Source of the DNA: Priestia iocasae
Lineage (GTDB): Bacteria; Bacillota; Bacilli; Bacillales; Bacillaceae_H
Reading direction: 5' to 3'
DNA length: 64,000 nt
Assembly (NCBI RefSeq): GCF_016909075.1
Contig: NZ_JAFBFC010000006.1
Location: forward strand, 124,001-188,000
Shown here piece by piece: positions 18,805 through 27,665 of this stretch. The notes under the pieces are model-generated. The model did not search any database and had not been told where the DNA came from. It was given only the letters and a program-made list of their open reading frames with translations. A program made the translations under genes and the position numbers. Numbering within the stretch: position 1 is the stretch's first letter; each line of letters starts with the position of its first letter.

Positions 18805-19452
18805 TTATTGACGATTAAATAGAGGGTCTTTGCCGTTGACACGAATTGAAATTTCTTCGTTTCTTACAGATGGCTCTGTACAGTTGCTTTCGTTTCTCTG
18901 CTCAGGAAGAGGGGGACCAATCTCAACCGGTCCTTTAATCGGGCTTAACGTATCGGCCATTTTCTTCGCGTTAATCCCATAGGAAAGCTCATACACTTCG
19001 GGAGGGGTGAGTCGTAATGTCGTTGAGCCTAACGCGGTTTCGAATTGATCATTGTTAAAGAAGAGGTGTAAATGCAGCTTTTCCGATAGAGGGGTAATCC
19101 AATGCCACCACCCCATAGGAATAAACACCACTTGCCCGGGATTAGCGGTATAGTTGTGCAATTTATTTGTATCGGGGTCGATAATGGAAATTTGTGCTTT
19201 TCCTGAAACGACGACGTCTAATTCCCATGCATTTGGATGCCAATGAGGCTCTCGGATATTCCCTTTGGTGAGGTACACATCCGCAAAAGCACCTCCAATC
19301 ATTGCAGGAAGCTGTGTCGATGTTACCTTATATATCACATTGTCAGCATTTTTCTCAAAGTCAACACTCTTCTTTGAATCAAAAAAGAGATTAGGTGTTC
19401 CACTTGTCTTCTTTAAATTTTTATTATCCGTGACAAATCCAGTCGTTCTCAT
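18805..19452 (-). CDS. Single-domain cupin, oxalate-decarboxylase-like
   Basis: The 215-residue product holds one cupin barrel (about residues 40-150). Metal-binding positions are visible in PHWHPNAWELDVVVSG (HxH and Glu) and in PMGWWHWI (second-motif His). The loop composition resembles one half of bicupin oxalate decarboxylases, so it is a monocupin relative; the substrate cannot be read from sequence. The C-terminal tail after residue 175 is polar and probably disordered. ATG 19452 follows GGGAGGAA. Monocistronic. Confidence 0.8.
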   Translation of the reverse strand: MRTTGFVTDNKNLKKTSGTPNLFFDSKKSVDFEKNADNVIYKVTSTQLPAMIGGAFADVYLTKGNIREPHWHPNAWELDVVVSGKAQISIIDPDTNKLHNYTANPGQVVFIPMGWWHWITPLSEKLHLHLFFNNDQFETALGSTTLRLTPPEVYELSYGINAKKMADTLSPIKGPVEIGPPLPEQRNESNCTEPSVRNEEISIRVNGKDPLFNRQ

Positions 19453-19600
19453 GAATGTTCCTCCCGTTGTCCAGACATGTATGGTTAGAATCTGCCATTT
19501 TACTGTTATATGTGAGAGTCATAGGGAATATGAGAGTGGAATTCTACCTCTGGATGCTAAGCTTCGGATAAATCGAAAGAAATGTTGAGGGGGAAAAGCA

Positions 19601-19684
19601 TTGTTTGTTGATCCTGTATCAAAAATGATCATTAAGCAAATGAACAAGGAATGTTCTTCAGTAGTGGGTATTGTAGAGGATTAA
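19601..19684 (+). CDS. Possible 27-residue small protein
   Basis: A 27-codon frame from TTG 19601 to TAA 19684 has a strong ribosome site (TTGAGGGGG, 19584-19592) at normal distance and is followed within 20 bases by a perfect terminator hairpin. This arrangement is unusual for chance sequence. The product begins MFVDPVSKMIIKQMNKE and ends in an acidic tail. No family is recognised. It may instead be the remnant of a longer gene. Confidence 0.45.
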   Translation: MFVDPVSKMIIKQMNKECSSVVGIVED

Positions 19685-19703
19685 ATAACAATAGAGACAT
19701 AAC

Positions 19704-19730
19704 AAAAGCTCGCAATAAGCGAGCTTTTAT
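19704..19730. terminator. Perfect 10-bp hairpin terminator
   Basis: AAAAGCTCGC (19704-19713) pairs with GCGAGCTTTT (19719-19728) around a 5-base loop. It follows the 27-codon ORF. Confidence 0.85.
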
Positions 19731-19830
19731 GATTACACTTCTTAAAAAAGAGTAAGCTAAACGTCTTTCGCTGAGAAGTTGGTAAGAGAATGAAGGTCAT
19801 CTTTACATCTGATAGATAAGTTCATTACTT

Positions 19831-20547
19831 TTAACTTAATATACGTCCCGCTTTGTAATTACAACCGCAGCCTCCGCAATCACATTTAATCCATCTGCAA
19901 TCGTAACATACAATGTCTGTGTAAGAGGATAAATGCTTACTACATTTCCAACAATTAGACACTCTGTATTTTTCGATTTTCCTTTGAATCTCGATTTTTT
20001 TCCTTTTATAGATCATATAGTTCTCATGTTCGAGTCTGTTTTTTTCTTCGATTCTTTTATGCTCGCTAACTATTTCTTTAGCTTTCCTATTAAGTGTTTC
20101 TTTTTGTACAGTCCCGCAAAATAGTTCTATTTTGTAACCACCATTATATCCACCAGTTTCTTTCATATCAGTTATAAACCCATATAACCTTATACCTGAT
20201 TCGACTGAAAGTTTATGTATATTAGCTAAGTCTCCGCTCAATTTACCTAGTAAATCCCGATTAAAGTAAACAGATGAATCGTCATTAAATAAATGAAAAC
20301 GTACTTCACTCAAAAGCTGAGCATCTATATGCTTCTTTTCACAATAAATATAAGCTTTTTCAACTTTATCTTTTACCTTTAGGGTTATTTGTTCTATTCG
20401 CTTTTTCCTTTGTATTTCTACATTTTTCTTTATTCTTTCCTCTTCTTCTTTTTCTTGTTGAAGCCTAGGAATCATTACACACTCTCGGCATAATACATTT
20501 TGACCAGGTATGCTGATTAGTTGTCCACAATTTTTACAAGTATTCAT
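19831..20547 (-). CDS. Hypothetical protein with N- and C-terminal Cys clusters
   Basis: The 238-residue product has an N-terminal zinc ribbon (CKNCGQ near residue 4, CREC near residue 20) and a charged coiled-coil segment (about residues 30-60). A mixed core follows with GGYNGGYKIELFCG, then a second Lys/Glu coiled coil. The C-terminal Cys cluster contains CWKC, CYDC and CDCGGCGC. The family is not recognised. Start ATG 20547 follows CAAGGAGG. It is more A+T-rich than the neighbouring genes, suggesting a different origin. It lies divergent from the putative McrBC-like operon, but there is no evidence that they act together. Confidence 0.7.
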   Translation of the reverse strand: MNTCKNCGQLISIPGQNVLCRECVMIPRLQQEKEEEERIKKNVEIQRKKRIEQITLKVKDKVEKAYIYCEKKHIDAQLLSEVRFHLFNDDSSVYFNRDLLGKLSGDLANIHKLSVESGIRLYGFITDMKETGGYNGGYKIELFCGTVQKETLNRKAKEIVSEHKRIEEKNRLEHENYMIYKRKKIEIQRKIEKYRVSNCWKCSKHLSSYTDIVCYDCRWIKCDCGGCGCNYKAGRILS

Positions 20548-20776
20548 AATAACCTCCTTGTCTTCATGTCCGGAAATTCATATGCACAATTTTACCAATA
20601 AACATTTTGTATATCTATCTTAAAAAATCATTTCCCAAGTCAGCCATTTCCTGAAGTGTCAGCGGTTAATTATGAACTCTCAAACTTTCCGCCTATAACC
20701 CTATACTAAAAATGGTCAGACTAATCAACTATACTTTAGTCAGAAAGTAACAACGGTGTAATCAAAATAAAAAGAG

Positions 20777-21889
20777 ATGGGATGCGTGTCATGGATGAAT
20801 AAAGAACAGTGGAAAAAGGTGTTTGGCTCTATACGAGATGAGCAGTTAGTGGATTTGTGTAAGGTGTGGGATGTGAAGGTGAAAGGATTTCGGACACTCA
20901 CCAAGCAGAATGTGAAGCAAGCGAAAAAACGATTGATGACGGAGTTAGTCGATTTTAGAACGTTACGACCGATTATTGAGTTTTATCAGCTAGCGGCTGT
21001 CGGAGGAGAACATGATGGTGGGAAAGGAAAAGTGTTAGACATTCAGGTGAGAGATGCGACGATTCCAGAACTCATTCAAGCTTATGAAGATGGTGAAGAG
21101 CTGCATTTCTTATTAGGAGGTTTGTTTTCAAGTGAAGACGTTAACCACCATGCCTTGGCTGATGAATTTTTAGAAGCATTGCTGACACAAAAAAACGTTC
21201 AATCGATCGAACAGCTACTGATGGATGTAGTAGAAGAGAAAGATGTAGTGGAGCGTGAAGAGTCTAGTGCTCAAGGTACAAAGCAAATCGAAAAGAAAAT
21301 AGAGAAGGCTGAAGCGAAAAATCAAAAGCTTCAACAGCAAATCAGCGAGTGGGAACAACAATACAGTAAGCTAAAGCAGGAGTTTAAAGAGGAAAAGCAG
21401 CAATGGATCAAAGAGCGAGCACAGCTACAGCAAGAGATCGGCAATGAAAAGAAAGCCTGTGAGCGTGTGCAAGAAGCAAATGAGACGTCTGAGGATGAAA
21501 AGCAAAAATTGAAAGATGAAATAGTGGAATTAAAGGCTAAAATTGCCCATTTGCATACACAAATTCTCCACTCAACCAAGCAGGCGGCCGTGACCATTGC
21601 GCACGAAGAGAAAACTGAAGCGACACAAGAATTCACGATATTACTGATCGGTGATCCGAAAAACAAAATGATTCATGAATCGACAAATCCAGTGTTTCAC
21701 GTAGTAGATCCAAGAAATCAAGAAGCGCTTGAAGAAATGGAAGTCAGGGCGTTTAACGAGATTTGGATGCTGGACTATTTAGTACCGTTTCAACTAAGGA
21801 AAAAATGGATGACTCATGATAAAGATGAAATGAAACATTTTAAAAATTTCAACGAAGTGAAAACCTATGTAGCGAAAGGGAGAAAATAA
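20777..21889 (+). CDS. Coiled-coil protein of a McrBC-like operon
   Basis: The 370-residue product has an N-terminal helical domain (residues 1-150) and a long Glu/Lys/Gln coiled coil (about 160-255). A small C-terminal alpha/beta domain has alternating strands (TILLIGDP, PVFHVVDP, EIWMLDYLVPF) resembling a compact Rossmann-like fold. It stops one base before the ATG of the AAA+ gene, so the two are co-translated. Coiled-coil partners are common in type IV restriction relatives such as the CoCoNuT group. It may act as a sensor or scaffold for the NTPase/nuclease pair. The start is uncertain: ATG 20795 is an alternative to ATG 20777, since neither has a clear ribosome site. Confidence 0.7.
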   Translation: MGCVSWMNKEQWKKVFGSIRDEQLVDLCKVWDVKVKGFRTLTKQNVKQAKKRLMTELVDFRTLRPIIEFYQLAAVGGEHDGGKGKVLDIQVRDATIPELIQAYEDGEELHFLLGGLFSSEDVNHHALADEFLEALLTQKNVQSIEQLLMDVVEEKDVVEREESSAQGTKQIEKKIEKAEAKNQKLQQQISEWEQQYSKLKQEFKEEKQQWIKERAQLQQEIGNEKKACERVQEANETSEDEKQKLKDEIVELKAKIAHLHTQILHSTKQAAVTIAHEEKTEATQEFTILLIGDPKNKMIHESTNPVFHVVDPRNQEALEEMEVRAFNEIWMLDYLVPFQLRKKWMTHDKDEMKHFKNFNEVKTYVAKGRK

Positions 21890-23887
21890 ATGAGCATGAA
21901 AGTATGGGAAAACGATTTAATTGGCGTGTTAGATGCACCAACCGAGGAGATATGGCCGTATCGAGATTCGATTTTTATTAACAATCAAAATAGCTTACAG
22001 TTTGGAATTCACATTCTCTCTCAACCACCTGAAAGCTTTCCGAACGTCAAAACAGTGACGTGCTTTACATCAGATTTAGAGCAGTGGGGCTTTGAAGATG
22101 ACTATACGCAGCATGATTATGTGAGAAAAGAGAGATTGAAAGAATGGTTAGCTGATTGTTTATTAGTGTTCAAAGTGGAAAGACGCATTCGTTATAACCA
22201 TGAAGAAGTGTTTAATGCAAAGGATGTGCGCGTGTTACCGAAGCTGCCGAGCTTTAGTGAAAATGTAAGGCTCATTTCAGTTCCGATTTTCAGTCAAGAT
22301 ACTCATGGGATGGATGTGGATGAATTTGTGCATCGCTTATCTAGTCGGAAGTTTGTTGGACGAATTGACTCCATTTCTCACGAAGTAGACGATACACCAT
22401 CGATGGTTGTGTGGAGAGAAGAAAACAGCGATCAGTTGAAGCTATTCGGTGAGTTTGAAGATCATCAATACGCACACGGTGGATTTAGTTTTCATGTGCG
22501 TGGAGCGTTAAAGGAAATGCCATTTAAAGAGGAATGGCTAGAGGAGTGCTATTTTTGTAGTGATGTAGACGAGGTCGTGTATGTGCCGCTACCGATTTAT
22601 CAACAAATGGCAGACGACATGGAACAGTCGTCACCTATCTCGGTTTCACCATCAGTGGAAGCAATTCCTCGTAAAGTGGAAGCTCAACCCAAAAAGAAAG
22701 AAGAACATGAAACGATTGTGCAAAGTAAGGCGGAAGTGGCCGTCGCGGTAGAGGTACTGGATTTAGTGAACGAAGAAGCGGATGAGAAACAAGCAGAAGA
22801 GCGAGAGTTTTTAGAGCTGTTTTACACGTACACACAAGATGCGGGGCTGTCTTACAGTCAAGAGAATTTGATTAATTTCCACACGTGTATGAAGTCGTCA
22901 CCACTTGTGATTCTGTCTGGCATGAGCGGAACGGGTAAAAGTAAGCTCGTTGATTCATATAGCTACTCGCTTGGGTTAAAAGGTGATCAATTCACTGTCA
23001 TTCCTGTCAATCCATCCTGGACATCTGATTCTGACTTAATTGGATACGCCGATACGATGAATATGGTGTATCGTCCAGGAGATTCCGGGTTGATTAATGC
23101 GCTGAAAAAAGCAGCGGATCATCCGGATAAGCTTTTTGTGATTTGTTTTGATGAAATGAACTTAGCGCGTGTCGAGCACTATTTCTCACAGTTTTTATCC
23201 ATTTTAGAAATGGAACCAGGAAAAAGGGTACTGCGATTGTATAACGATGACCTTGAAAGTCGCTTATATAACTCTGCGCAATACCCACCGACCATTTCGA
23301 TTCAAGATAACGTTCTGTTTGTTGGAACGGTCAATGTGGATGAATCAACGTATCATTTCTCAGATAAGGTGCTTGACCGCTCGAATGTGTTAGAGCTAGA
23401 CGTGATGCCATTTGCGGCGTTAAAGCAGTTACCTGAACGGAAAAAAGTAGCGGGTCGTAAAGAAGAAGTTGGTTTTGAAGCGTATAAACGGTTTAAAAAC
23501 GAAACGCGAACACTGTCGTTAACTGATGATGAGACAGCTCTTTTATGGGATGTGCATCAAGCGCTACAACATGTGAATCGTCAACTTGGAGTGGGACCGC
23601 GAATTGTGAAGCAAATTGATCGTTACTTACATAATTTGCCGATGCAATCAGTTGTGACAAGAGACAAAGGATTTGACCTTCAATTTGTGCAGCGTGTGTT
23701 AACGAAAATAAGAGGTTCAGAGGAACAATTAAGAAGATTATTAGGTACTTATCGAGATGGAGAGGTCGTAAACAGTCAATTGTTGACCATCTTGAATGAA
23801 TACGAGCATGTGTCTCGCTTTGACCGAAGCAAGCGCATCATTGAACAAAAAGTGAAAGAGCTGAAGCTGAATGGATACACGTTCTAA
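21890..23887 (+). CDS. McrB-type AAA+ NTPase
   Basis: The 665-residue product has an unrecognised N-terminal region (1-290, possible specificity domain), an acidic linker, and an AAA+ module from about residue 330. The P-loop is GMSGTGKSK (Lys350), the Walker B is VICFDEMNLARVEHYF, and GTVNVDESTYHFSDKVLDRS corresponds to the McrB-family NxxD-type signature plus arginine finger. McrB proteins form hexamers that couple nucleotide hydrolysis to a McrC partner. The next gene, overlapping by 17 bases, encodes a DUF2357/PD-(D/E)XK protein, as expected for the McrC position. A role in defence against foreign nucleic acid is inferred from this pairing. Confidence 0.85.
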   Translation: MSMKVWENDLIGVLDAPTEEIWPYRDSIFINNQNSLQFGIHILSQPPESFPNVKTVTCFTSDLEQWGFEDDYTQHDYVRKERLKEWLADCLLVFKVERRIRYNHEEVFNAKDVRVLPKLPSFSENVRLISVPIFSQDTHGMDVDEFVHRLSSRKFVGRIDSISHEVDDTPSMVVWREENSDQLKLFGEFEDHQYAHGGFSFHVRGALKEMPFKEEWLEECYFCSDVDEVVYVPLPIYQQMADDMEQSSPISVSPSVEAIPRKVEAQPKKKEEHETIVQSKAEVAVAVEVLDLVNEEADEKQAEEREFLELFYTYTQDAGLSYSQENLINFHTCMKSSPLVILSGMSGTGKSKLVDSYSYSLGLKGDQFTVIPVNPSWTSDSDLIGYADTMNMVYRPGDSGLINALKKAADHPDKLFVICFDEMNLARVEHYFSQFLSILEMEPGKRVLRLYNDDLESRLYNSAQYPPTISIQDNVLFVGTVNVDESTYHFSDKVLDRSNVLELDVMPFAALKQLPERKKVAGRKEEVGFEAYKRFKNETRTLSLTDDETALLWDVHQALQHVNRQLGVGPRIVKQIDRYLHNLPMQSVVTRDKGFDLQFVQRVLTKIRGSEEQLRRLLGTYRDGEVVNSQLLTILNEYEHVSRFDRSKRIIEQKVKELKLNGYTF

Positions 23888-25664
23888 TAAGCGAGGATTT
23901 GAAGTTGAATTTACACAAATCTTTCAGGATGAGACTAAGGTACCTATCCTTGTAGAGGATTTTGTGGAAGATGTTCAAAAATGGGATGACGCTGTTCATT
24001 CGTGTGCGGTAATTAGAGAAAACATTAACGTCACAATGACCTTTCGAAGTGACGATTCACATGCAACATGCACGATGGACGGTTTTGATGTTTTGCCAAA
24101 AGGGACGGTGCAACATGATGAACAGAATGTGCCCTATATAAAAGCAAGCACAATCACACTGTTTGAGCATCATTCCAAGTTAAAATACTATCCGTATATT
24201 CCAGGTGTATACCGCCTATCAGTAGACGTAAGTGGAAAGACGTATTACTCATTTGTAAAAGTCATCGCCAATCGACTGACTGAGCAGCAGTTAAAAGTGA
24301 TGCAACACGAAGTAGAGGAGACCATTACAGGCCTTGCTTTGGATACAGTTCGAAAGCAAAGCGTGTATCAGCAGATGGAAGGGCTTAATCTTGATGACTC
24401 GCTGTTTCAAAGCTTTCGACGGTTAGAGGCTCGTTTTGGAGATGTGACAGCCATCGTGGGAGATGTCTCTAAAAGAGTGAGATCATCATTAAAAAAGGAG
24501 TATCGTCTTCAATCGATTGACACAACGTCTCATGTTGATGAGATGGCAATTCACTACCGTTTGAAGCATCCGGAGTCTACGAATTACCTGAAAACAAGAA
24601 AAAACAAGATTGATTATGATTTACCTGAAAATCGCTTGCTAAAGCAGATTGTCAACAAGTGGGTGAATCTGTTAGATGAGTTCATTCAACAAGTAGAGTA
24701 TAACGTCAATCATTTGTTTAGATCAAAGAATGAAGTCTTTTCTTCTTACACAGACGCTACAAGAAGAAAAGTGTTATTGACTGAGCTCGAGCGCTATATC
24801 ACGAGAGCGACGAAAATGAAAGGGATGCTCAACCACCTTCGTGCAAGTCATTGGTACAAAGAAATTAGTGATCAGCCTCAAATGAGTATCCCAAGTGCCA
24901 TGTATGTGGATGTTCGCTACAACAAGCTTTTAAACATCCATCAAACATTATGTAGTCAGCGTCGCGGTGTGACCTTGCATGAGTCATGGAAGTATCAATG
25001 GAAGCGAACCGATCAGCTATATGAGATATGGGCGTTTTTAACGGTACTGAACATGTTTCAATTCAATGGCTTTACGTTAAGTAATGGTTCGTCATGGCTT
25101 TTTGATAAAGAGGAGCAAAAGAACCGAGATTTATTCGTTGTGCCAACCATTCCAAAAGGAAAGATTGTTGAGATGACAAAAGGAGAGGTAAAGATTGCTC
25201 TCTTTTACGATCATGCGATTCCAACGGAACAAGCAGATACAGATGAAGGAAATGAGCCTATTTATACCACTTGTACACATAATACCCCAGACATTCGAGT
25301 GGATGTGTTTATAAAAGGCATCTTTATTGGCACCATTCTGATGGATGCGAAGTATCGAAGAAAAGACGTAATCATGGACTCAAATCAACAGCTCATGAGC
25401 TACGTGGATCATGTGCGCTCTCCTTATATTTTTAAAAGAAAGCGCTGGGAGAAAATTCGCCCGGTTCATCGTGTAGTGGTGTTCTATCCAGACAAAAAAG
25501 GAGAAGAAGAGATTGAACACCTAGACGACAGAAGCATTAGTCTTATTCCGTTAACACCTGCTCTTTCAAATCAACAAGCTGCCCTCATGCTTGAGAAAAT
25601 GATGGAGGAATTAATGATAGAAGCAGAAGAAGAGATCAAGCAAGCGGTGTCTACACAAGTTTGA
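23871..25664 (+). CDS. DUF2357-type McrC-like protein with PD-(D/E)XK nuclease domain
   Basis: The 597-residue product begins with a DUF2357-like region, followed by a helical middle that contains ENRLLKQIVNKW, typical of McrC relatives. The C-terminal nuclease domain has DIRVDVFIKGIFIGTILMDAKYR: an Asp near residue 474 and DAK at 491-493 give the PD-(D/E)XK catalytic pattern. A conserved Gln-rich helix (SNQQLMSYV) follows. The start overlaps the McrB-like gene by 17 bases. Together the two should form an NTP-dependent nuclease. Whether it targets modified DNA, RNA or phage DNA ends cannot be told from sequence. Confidence 0.82.
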   Translation: MDTRSNKRGFEVEFTQIFQDETKVPILVEDFVEDVQKWDDAVHSCAVIRENINVTMTFRSDDSHATCTMDGFDVLPKGTVQHDEQNVPYIKASTITLFEHHSKLKYYPYIPGVYRLSVDVSGKTYYSFVKVIANRLTEQQLKVMQHEVEETITGLALDTVRKQSVYQQMEGLNLDDSLFQSFRRLEARFGDVTAIVGDVSKRVRSSLKKEYRLQSIDTTSHVDEMAIHYRLKHPESTNYLKTRKNKIDYDLPENRLLKQIVNKWVNLLDEFIQQVEYNVNHLFRSKNEVFSSYTDATRRKVLLTELERYITRATKMKGMLNHLRASHWYKEISDQPQMSIPSAMYVDVRYNKLLNIHQTLCSQRRGVTLHESWKYQWKRTDQLYEIWAFLTVLNMFQFNGFTLSNGSSWLFDKEEQKNRDLFVVPTIPKGKIVEMTKGEVKIALFYDHAIPTEQADTDEGNEPIYTTCTHNTPDIRVDVFIKGIFIGTILMDAKYRRKDVIMDSNQQLMSYVDHVRSPYIFKRKRWEKIRPVHRVVVFYPDKKGEEEIEHLDDRSISLIPLTPALSNQQAALMLEKMMEELMIEAEEEIKQAVSTQV

Positions 25665-25698
25665 CAACTAATCAAGGCGTGGAGAAGGAGGTTCTAGC

Positions 25699-25854
25699 AT
25701 GATAAACAGAAAATGCCCGAGGTGTCAGCAACCTCTCTGTTTTCACCGATGCATGTAGACGCCATTCTTTCAAAAGGATACTGGGAAGAAGTGTGGACAA
25801 CGATTGATCTTCAAGATGTATTAGCGTCTGTCAAAATCGTTGAGGAGTGGTGAA
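25699..25854 (+). CDS. 51-residue Cys-motif small protein
   Basis: A 51-codon frame starts at ATG 25699 behind GAGAAGGAGG with ideal spacing, 34 nt after the nuclease gene and on the same strand. It begins MINRKCPRCQQPLC (a CxxC plus third Cys) and continues with a helical, acidic C-terminus containing YWEEVW. No terminator separates it from the McrBC-like genes, so it may be their fourth cistron. It could also be an unrelated small gene. The family is not recognised. Confidence 0.6.
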
Positions 25855-25977
25855 CGTTGATTTATCATAGTAAAATAGAAAGTTTTTTAGAAATATTGAA
25901 AGAATGATGAGGCATACTAAAAGGAAATGAACGAACAGAAAGACGCATATCTTCATAAGAAAGGAGTCAAAACCAAC

Positions 25978-26379
25978 ATGAAACAGTCACCCAAAGATGT
26001 GGAAAAGCAAATGAAAAAAGCCCAAAAGCACTTTTCAGACGATCGATTTTGGGCCAAGGTAAAGAGAGTAGGGAAAAAAGCAGGGTCTTCTGTCATTTAT
26101 GCGGTGTTGCTTTTATATTACACGCTTCAAAAGCCAGAAGTGCCTAAAAAAACAAAGGGAATGATTATTGGAGCGTTAGGCTACTTTATTTTACCGTTAG
26201 ATTTAATTCCTGATTTGATGGCAGGGGTTGGATACACCGATGATCTTGGCGCGTTAGGCATTGCTTTACTTCAAGTGGCGATGTATATCGATGACGACAT
26301 CAAGCAAAAGTCAAAAGAAAAGTTGGCAGACTGGTTTGGTGAAGGAGTCGATACATCAGAGATTGATGGGAAAATCTAA
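25978..26379 (+). CDS. YkvA-family (DUF1232) membrane protein
   Basis: The product from ATG 25978 (133 residues) contains the DUF1232 core, with the hallmark ILPLDLIPDLMAGVGYTDDLG around the second hydrophobic segment, plus an earlier hydrophobic helix (SSVIYAVLLLYYTL). The family is small and membrane-associated, of unknown role. ATG 25978 is chosen because GAAAGGAG lies upstream at acceptable distance; an earlier in-frame ATG at 25927 has its AAAGGA only one base away. A clear terminator follows. Confidence 0.82.
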   Translation: MKQSPKDVEKQMKKAQKHFSDDRFWAKVKRVGKKAGSSVIYAVLLLYYTLQKPEVPKKTKGMIIGALGYFILPLDLIPDLMAGVGYTDDLGALGIALLQVAMYIDDDIKQKSKEKLADWFGEGVDTSEIDGKI

Positions 26380-26431
26380 ATTTTCTAGTGTGTTACTCCT
26401 TATCTTAATTAAAGACAACTATTAGTAAAAG

Positions 26432-26460
26432 AGACTTGGCACATTAACCAAGTCTTTTTT
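26432..26460 (+). terminator. Intrinsic terminator
   Basis: AGACTTGG (26432-26439) pairs with CCAAGTCT (26448-26455), followed by a T-run. Confidence 0.9.
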
Positions 26461-26635
26461 ATGTTCTTTTGAAAAGAAGAGTACGACGTGTCATAAGCTC
26501 TTTCTCTTCATCATGTAATCTAACAGCTTGTCACCCTTTTTTAAAAAATAAGCATGTCTAAGCTAAGTATGTATAGAATGAAAGAATAGAACATGAAAAT
26601 TTTGTAAAAAGTCAAAATTTTTTATAGAAATGTCA

Positions 26636-26680
26636 TTGACTTTTTGTGGTATAGACTATATATTTTGCATTAAGGAAACT
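26636..26680 (+). promoter_or_regulatory. mnt operon promoter with MntR operator
   Basis: TTGACT (26636-26641), a 17-bp spacer and TATATT (26659-26664) form a sigma-A promoter. TTTTGCATTAAGGAAACT (26663-26680) overlaps the -10/start region and closely matches MntR operators of B. subtilis, so Mn(II)-dependent repression is expected. About 240 nt of leader then precede the first gene, with nothing else recognised. Confidence 0.8.
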
Positions 26681-26918
26681 TTTTGTAGTGTGGACAAAAT
26701 GCAGATTACTAGAAACTGCGTATAATAGAATACAATTTTTTTTCGTTTAAAAGTTAACCTTATGCAACTTAAATAGCCTGTGTAAACATATGTGTATAAA
26801 GAAAACCATTGAAGCGATGTTAAAATGGTCAATTACTGTTTAGGAGTGTAAGGAATTTTTTTGATTCAGATGCGGCAAGTGTAGGTTGATGGAGTCATAT
26901 GACAAGGAGGATTTGTTC

Positions 26919-27659
26919 ATGAGTGATCTTGCTATTTCAATTCAAGATTTACACGTTTCTTATTACGGCAATGAGGCTGTAAAAGGAGTGAGCCTTTCAA
27001 TAGATACTGGTAACCTTGTTGGGATTATCGGACCAAACGGGGCAGGTAAGTCCACGTTTTTAAAATCGGTTCTAAATCTCATTCCAAGAGATAAAGGAGA
27101 GGTGAAAGTCCTCGGTAAAAGTGTTAAAGAAGTTCGAAAAAAGATTGCCTATGTTCCGCAACGAAGTGACATCGACTGGGACTTTCCGATTACAGTGTTG
27201 GATGCAGTTCTAATCGGTACGTACCCTAGCCTGAAATTGTTTCAGCGCCCGAGAAAAAAGGAAAAAGAATGGGCCTATGAGTGCTTGAAGCGAGTGGGCA
27301 TGGAAGACTTCAGCAAGCGTCAAATCGGAGAGTTATCCGGTGGACAGCAGCAGCGTGTGTTTTTAGCGAGAGCCCTTGCTCAGAAGGCGGAAGTTTTTTT
27401 CCTTGATGAACCGTTTGTCGGAGTGGATGTCTCTAGTGAAGAAACCATTGTTAAGATTCTAAAAGAATTATGCGCACAAGGGAAAACGGTCATGGTAGTT
27501 CATCATGATTTAAGTAAAGCGACGAGCTATTTTAATCAGTTAATTCTACTAAACAAAGAGTTAATTAGTTACGGATCTACAAGTGAAGTGTTCCAATCAA
27601 GTGTGATTGAGAAAGCATATAACGGACAATTTGCATTTTTAAATGAAATGGGGGTGTAA
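26919..27659 (+). CDS. mntB: Manganese ABC transporter ATPase
   Basis: The 246-residue ATPase of the metal-type ABC family (MntB/ZnuC-like) has Walker A GPNGAGKST, signature LSGGQQQR, Walker B VFFLDEPFVGVD and the H-loop VVHHDL. The start is ATG 26919, eight bases after AAGGAGG; an upstream TTG at 26886 has no ribosome site. It is the first gene of a three-gene operon with permease and binding lipoprotein. The MntR-type operator upstream makes manganese the most likely substrate over zinc or iron. Confidence 0.92.
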   Translation: MSDLAISIQDLHVSYYGNEAVKGVSLSIDTGNLVGIIGPNGAGKSTFLKSVLNLIPRDKGEVKVLGKSVKEVRKKIAYVPQRSDIDWDFPITVLDAVLIGTYPSLKLFQRPRKKEKEWAYECLKRVGMEDFSKRQIGELSGGQQQRVFLARALAQKAEVFFLDEPFVGVDVSSEETIVKILKELCAQGKTVMVVHHDLSKATSYFNQLILLNKELISYGSTSEVFQSSVIEKAYNGQFAFLNEMGV

Positions 27660-27665
27660 AGAAAA

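Larger units (their letters stand above)
19453..19830. other. Intergenic region holding a small ORF and a terminator
   Basis: Between the cupin and the zinc-ribbon gene there is no long frame. The region contains the 27-codon ORF at 19601-19684 and the perfect hairpin at 19704-19728 (both listed). Confidence 0.5.

Noticed and set aside
25699-25854. Frameshifted small gene after the nuclease
   Set aside because: A first reading suggested a frame break near 25745, but careful counting shows one continuous 51-codon frame, so it is listed as an intact gene.
20548-25900. Mobile element carrying the McrBC-like genes
   Set aside because: No integrase, transposase, direct repeats or tRNA at the borders; only the neighbouring zinc-ribbon gene shows a different base composition.
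26886-26918. TTG 26886 as the start of the manganese ATPase
   Set aside because: No ribosome site, and AAGGAGG at 26904 sits at the right distance for ATG 26919.
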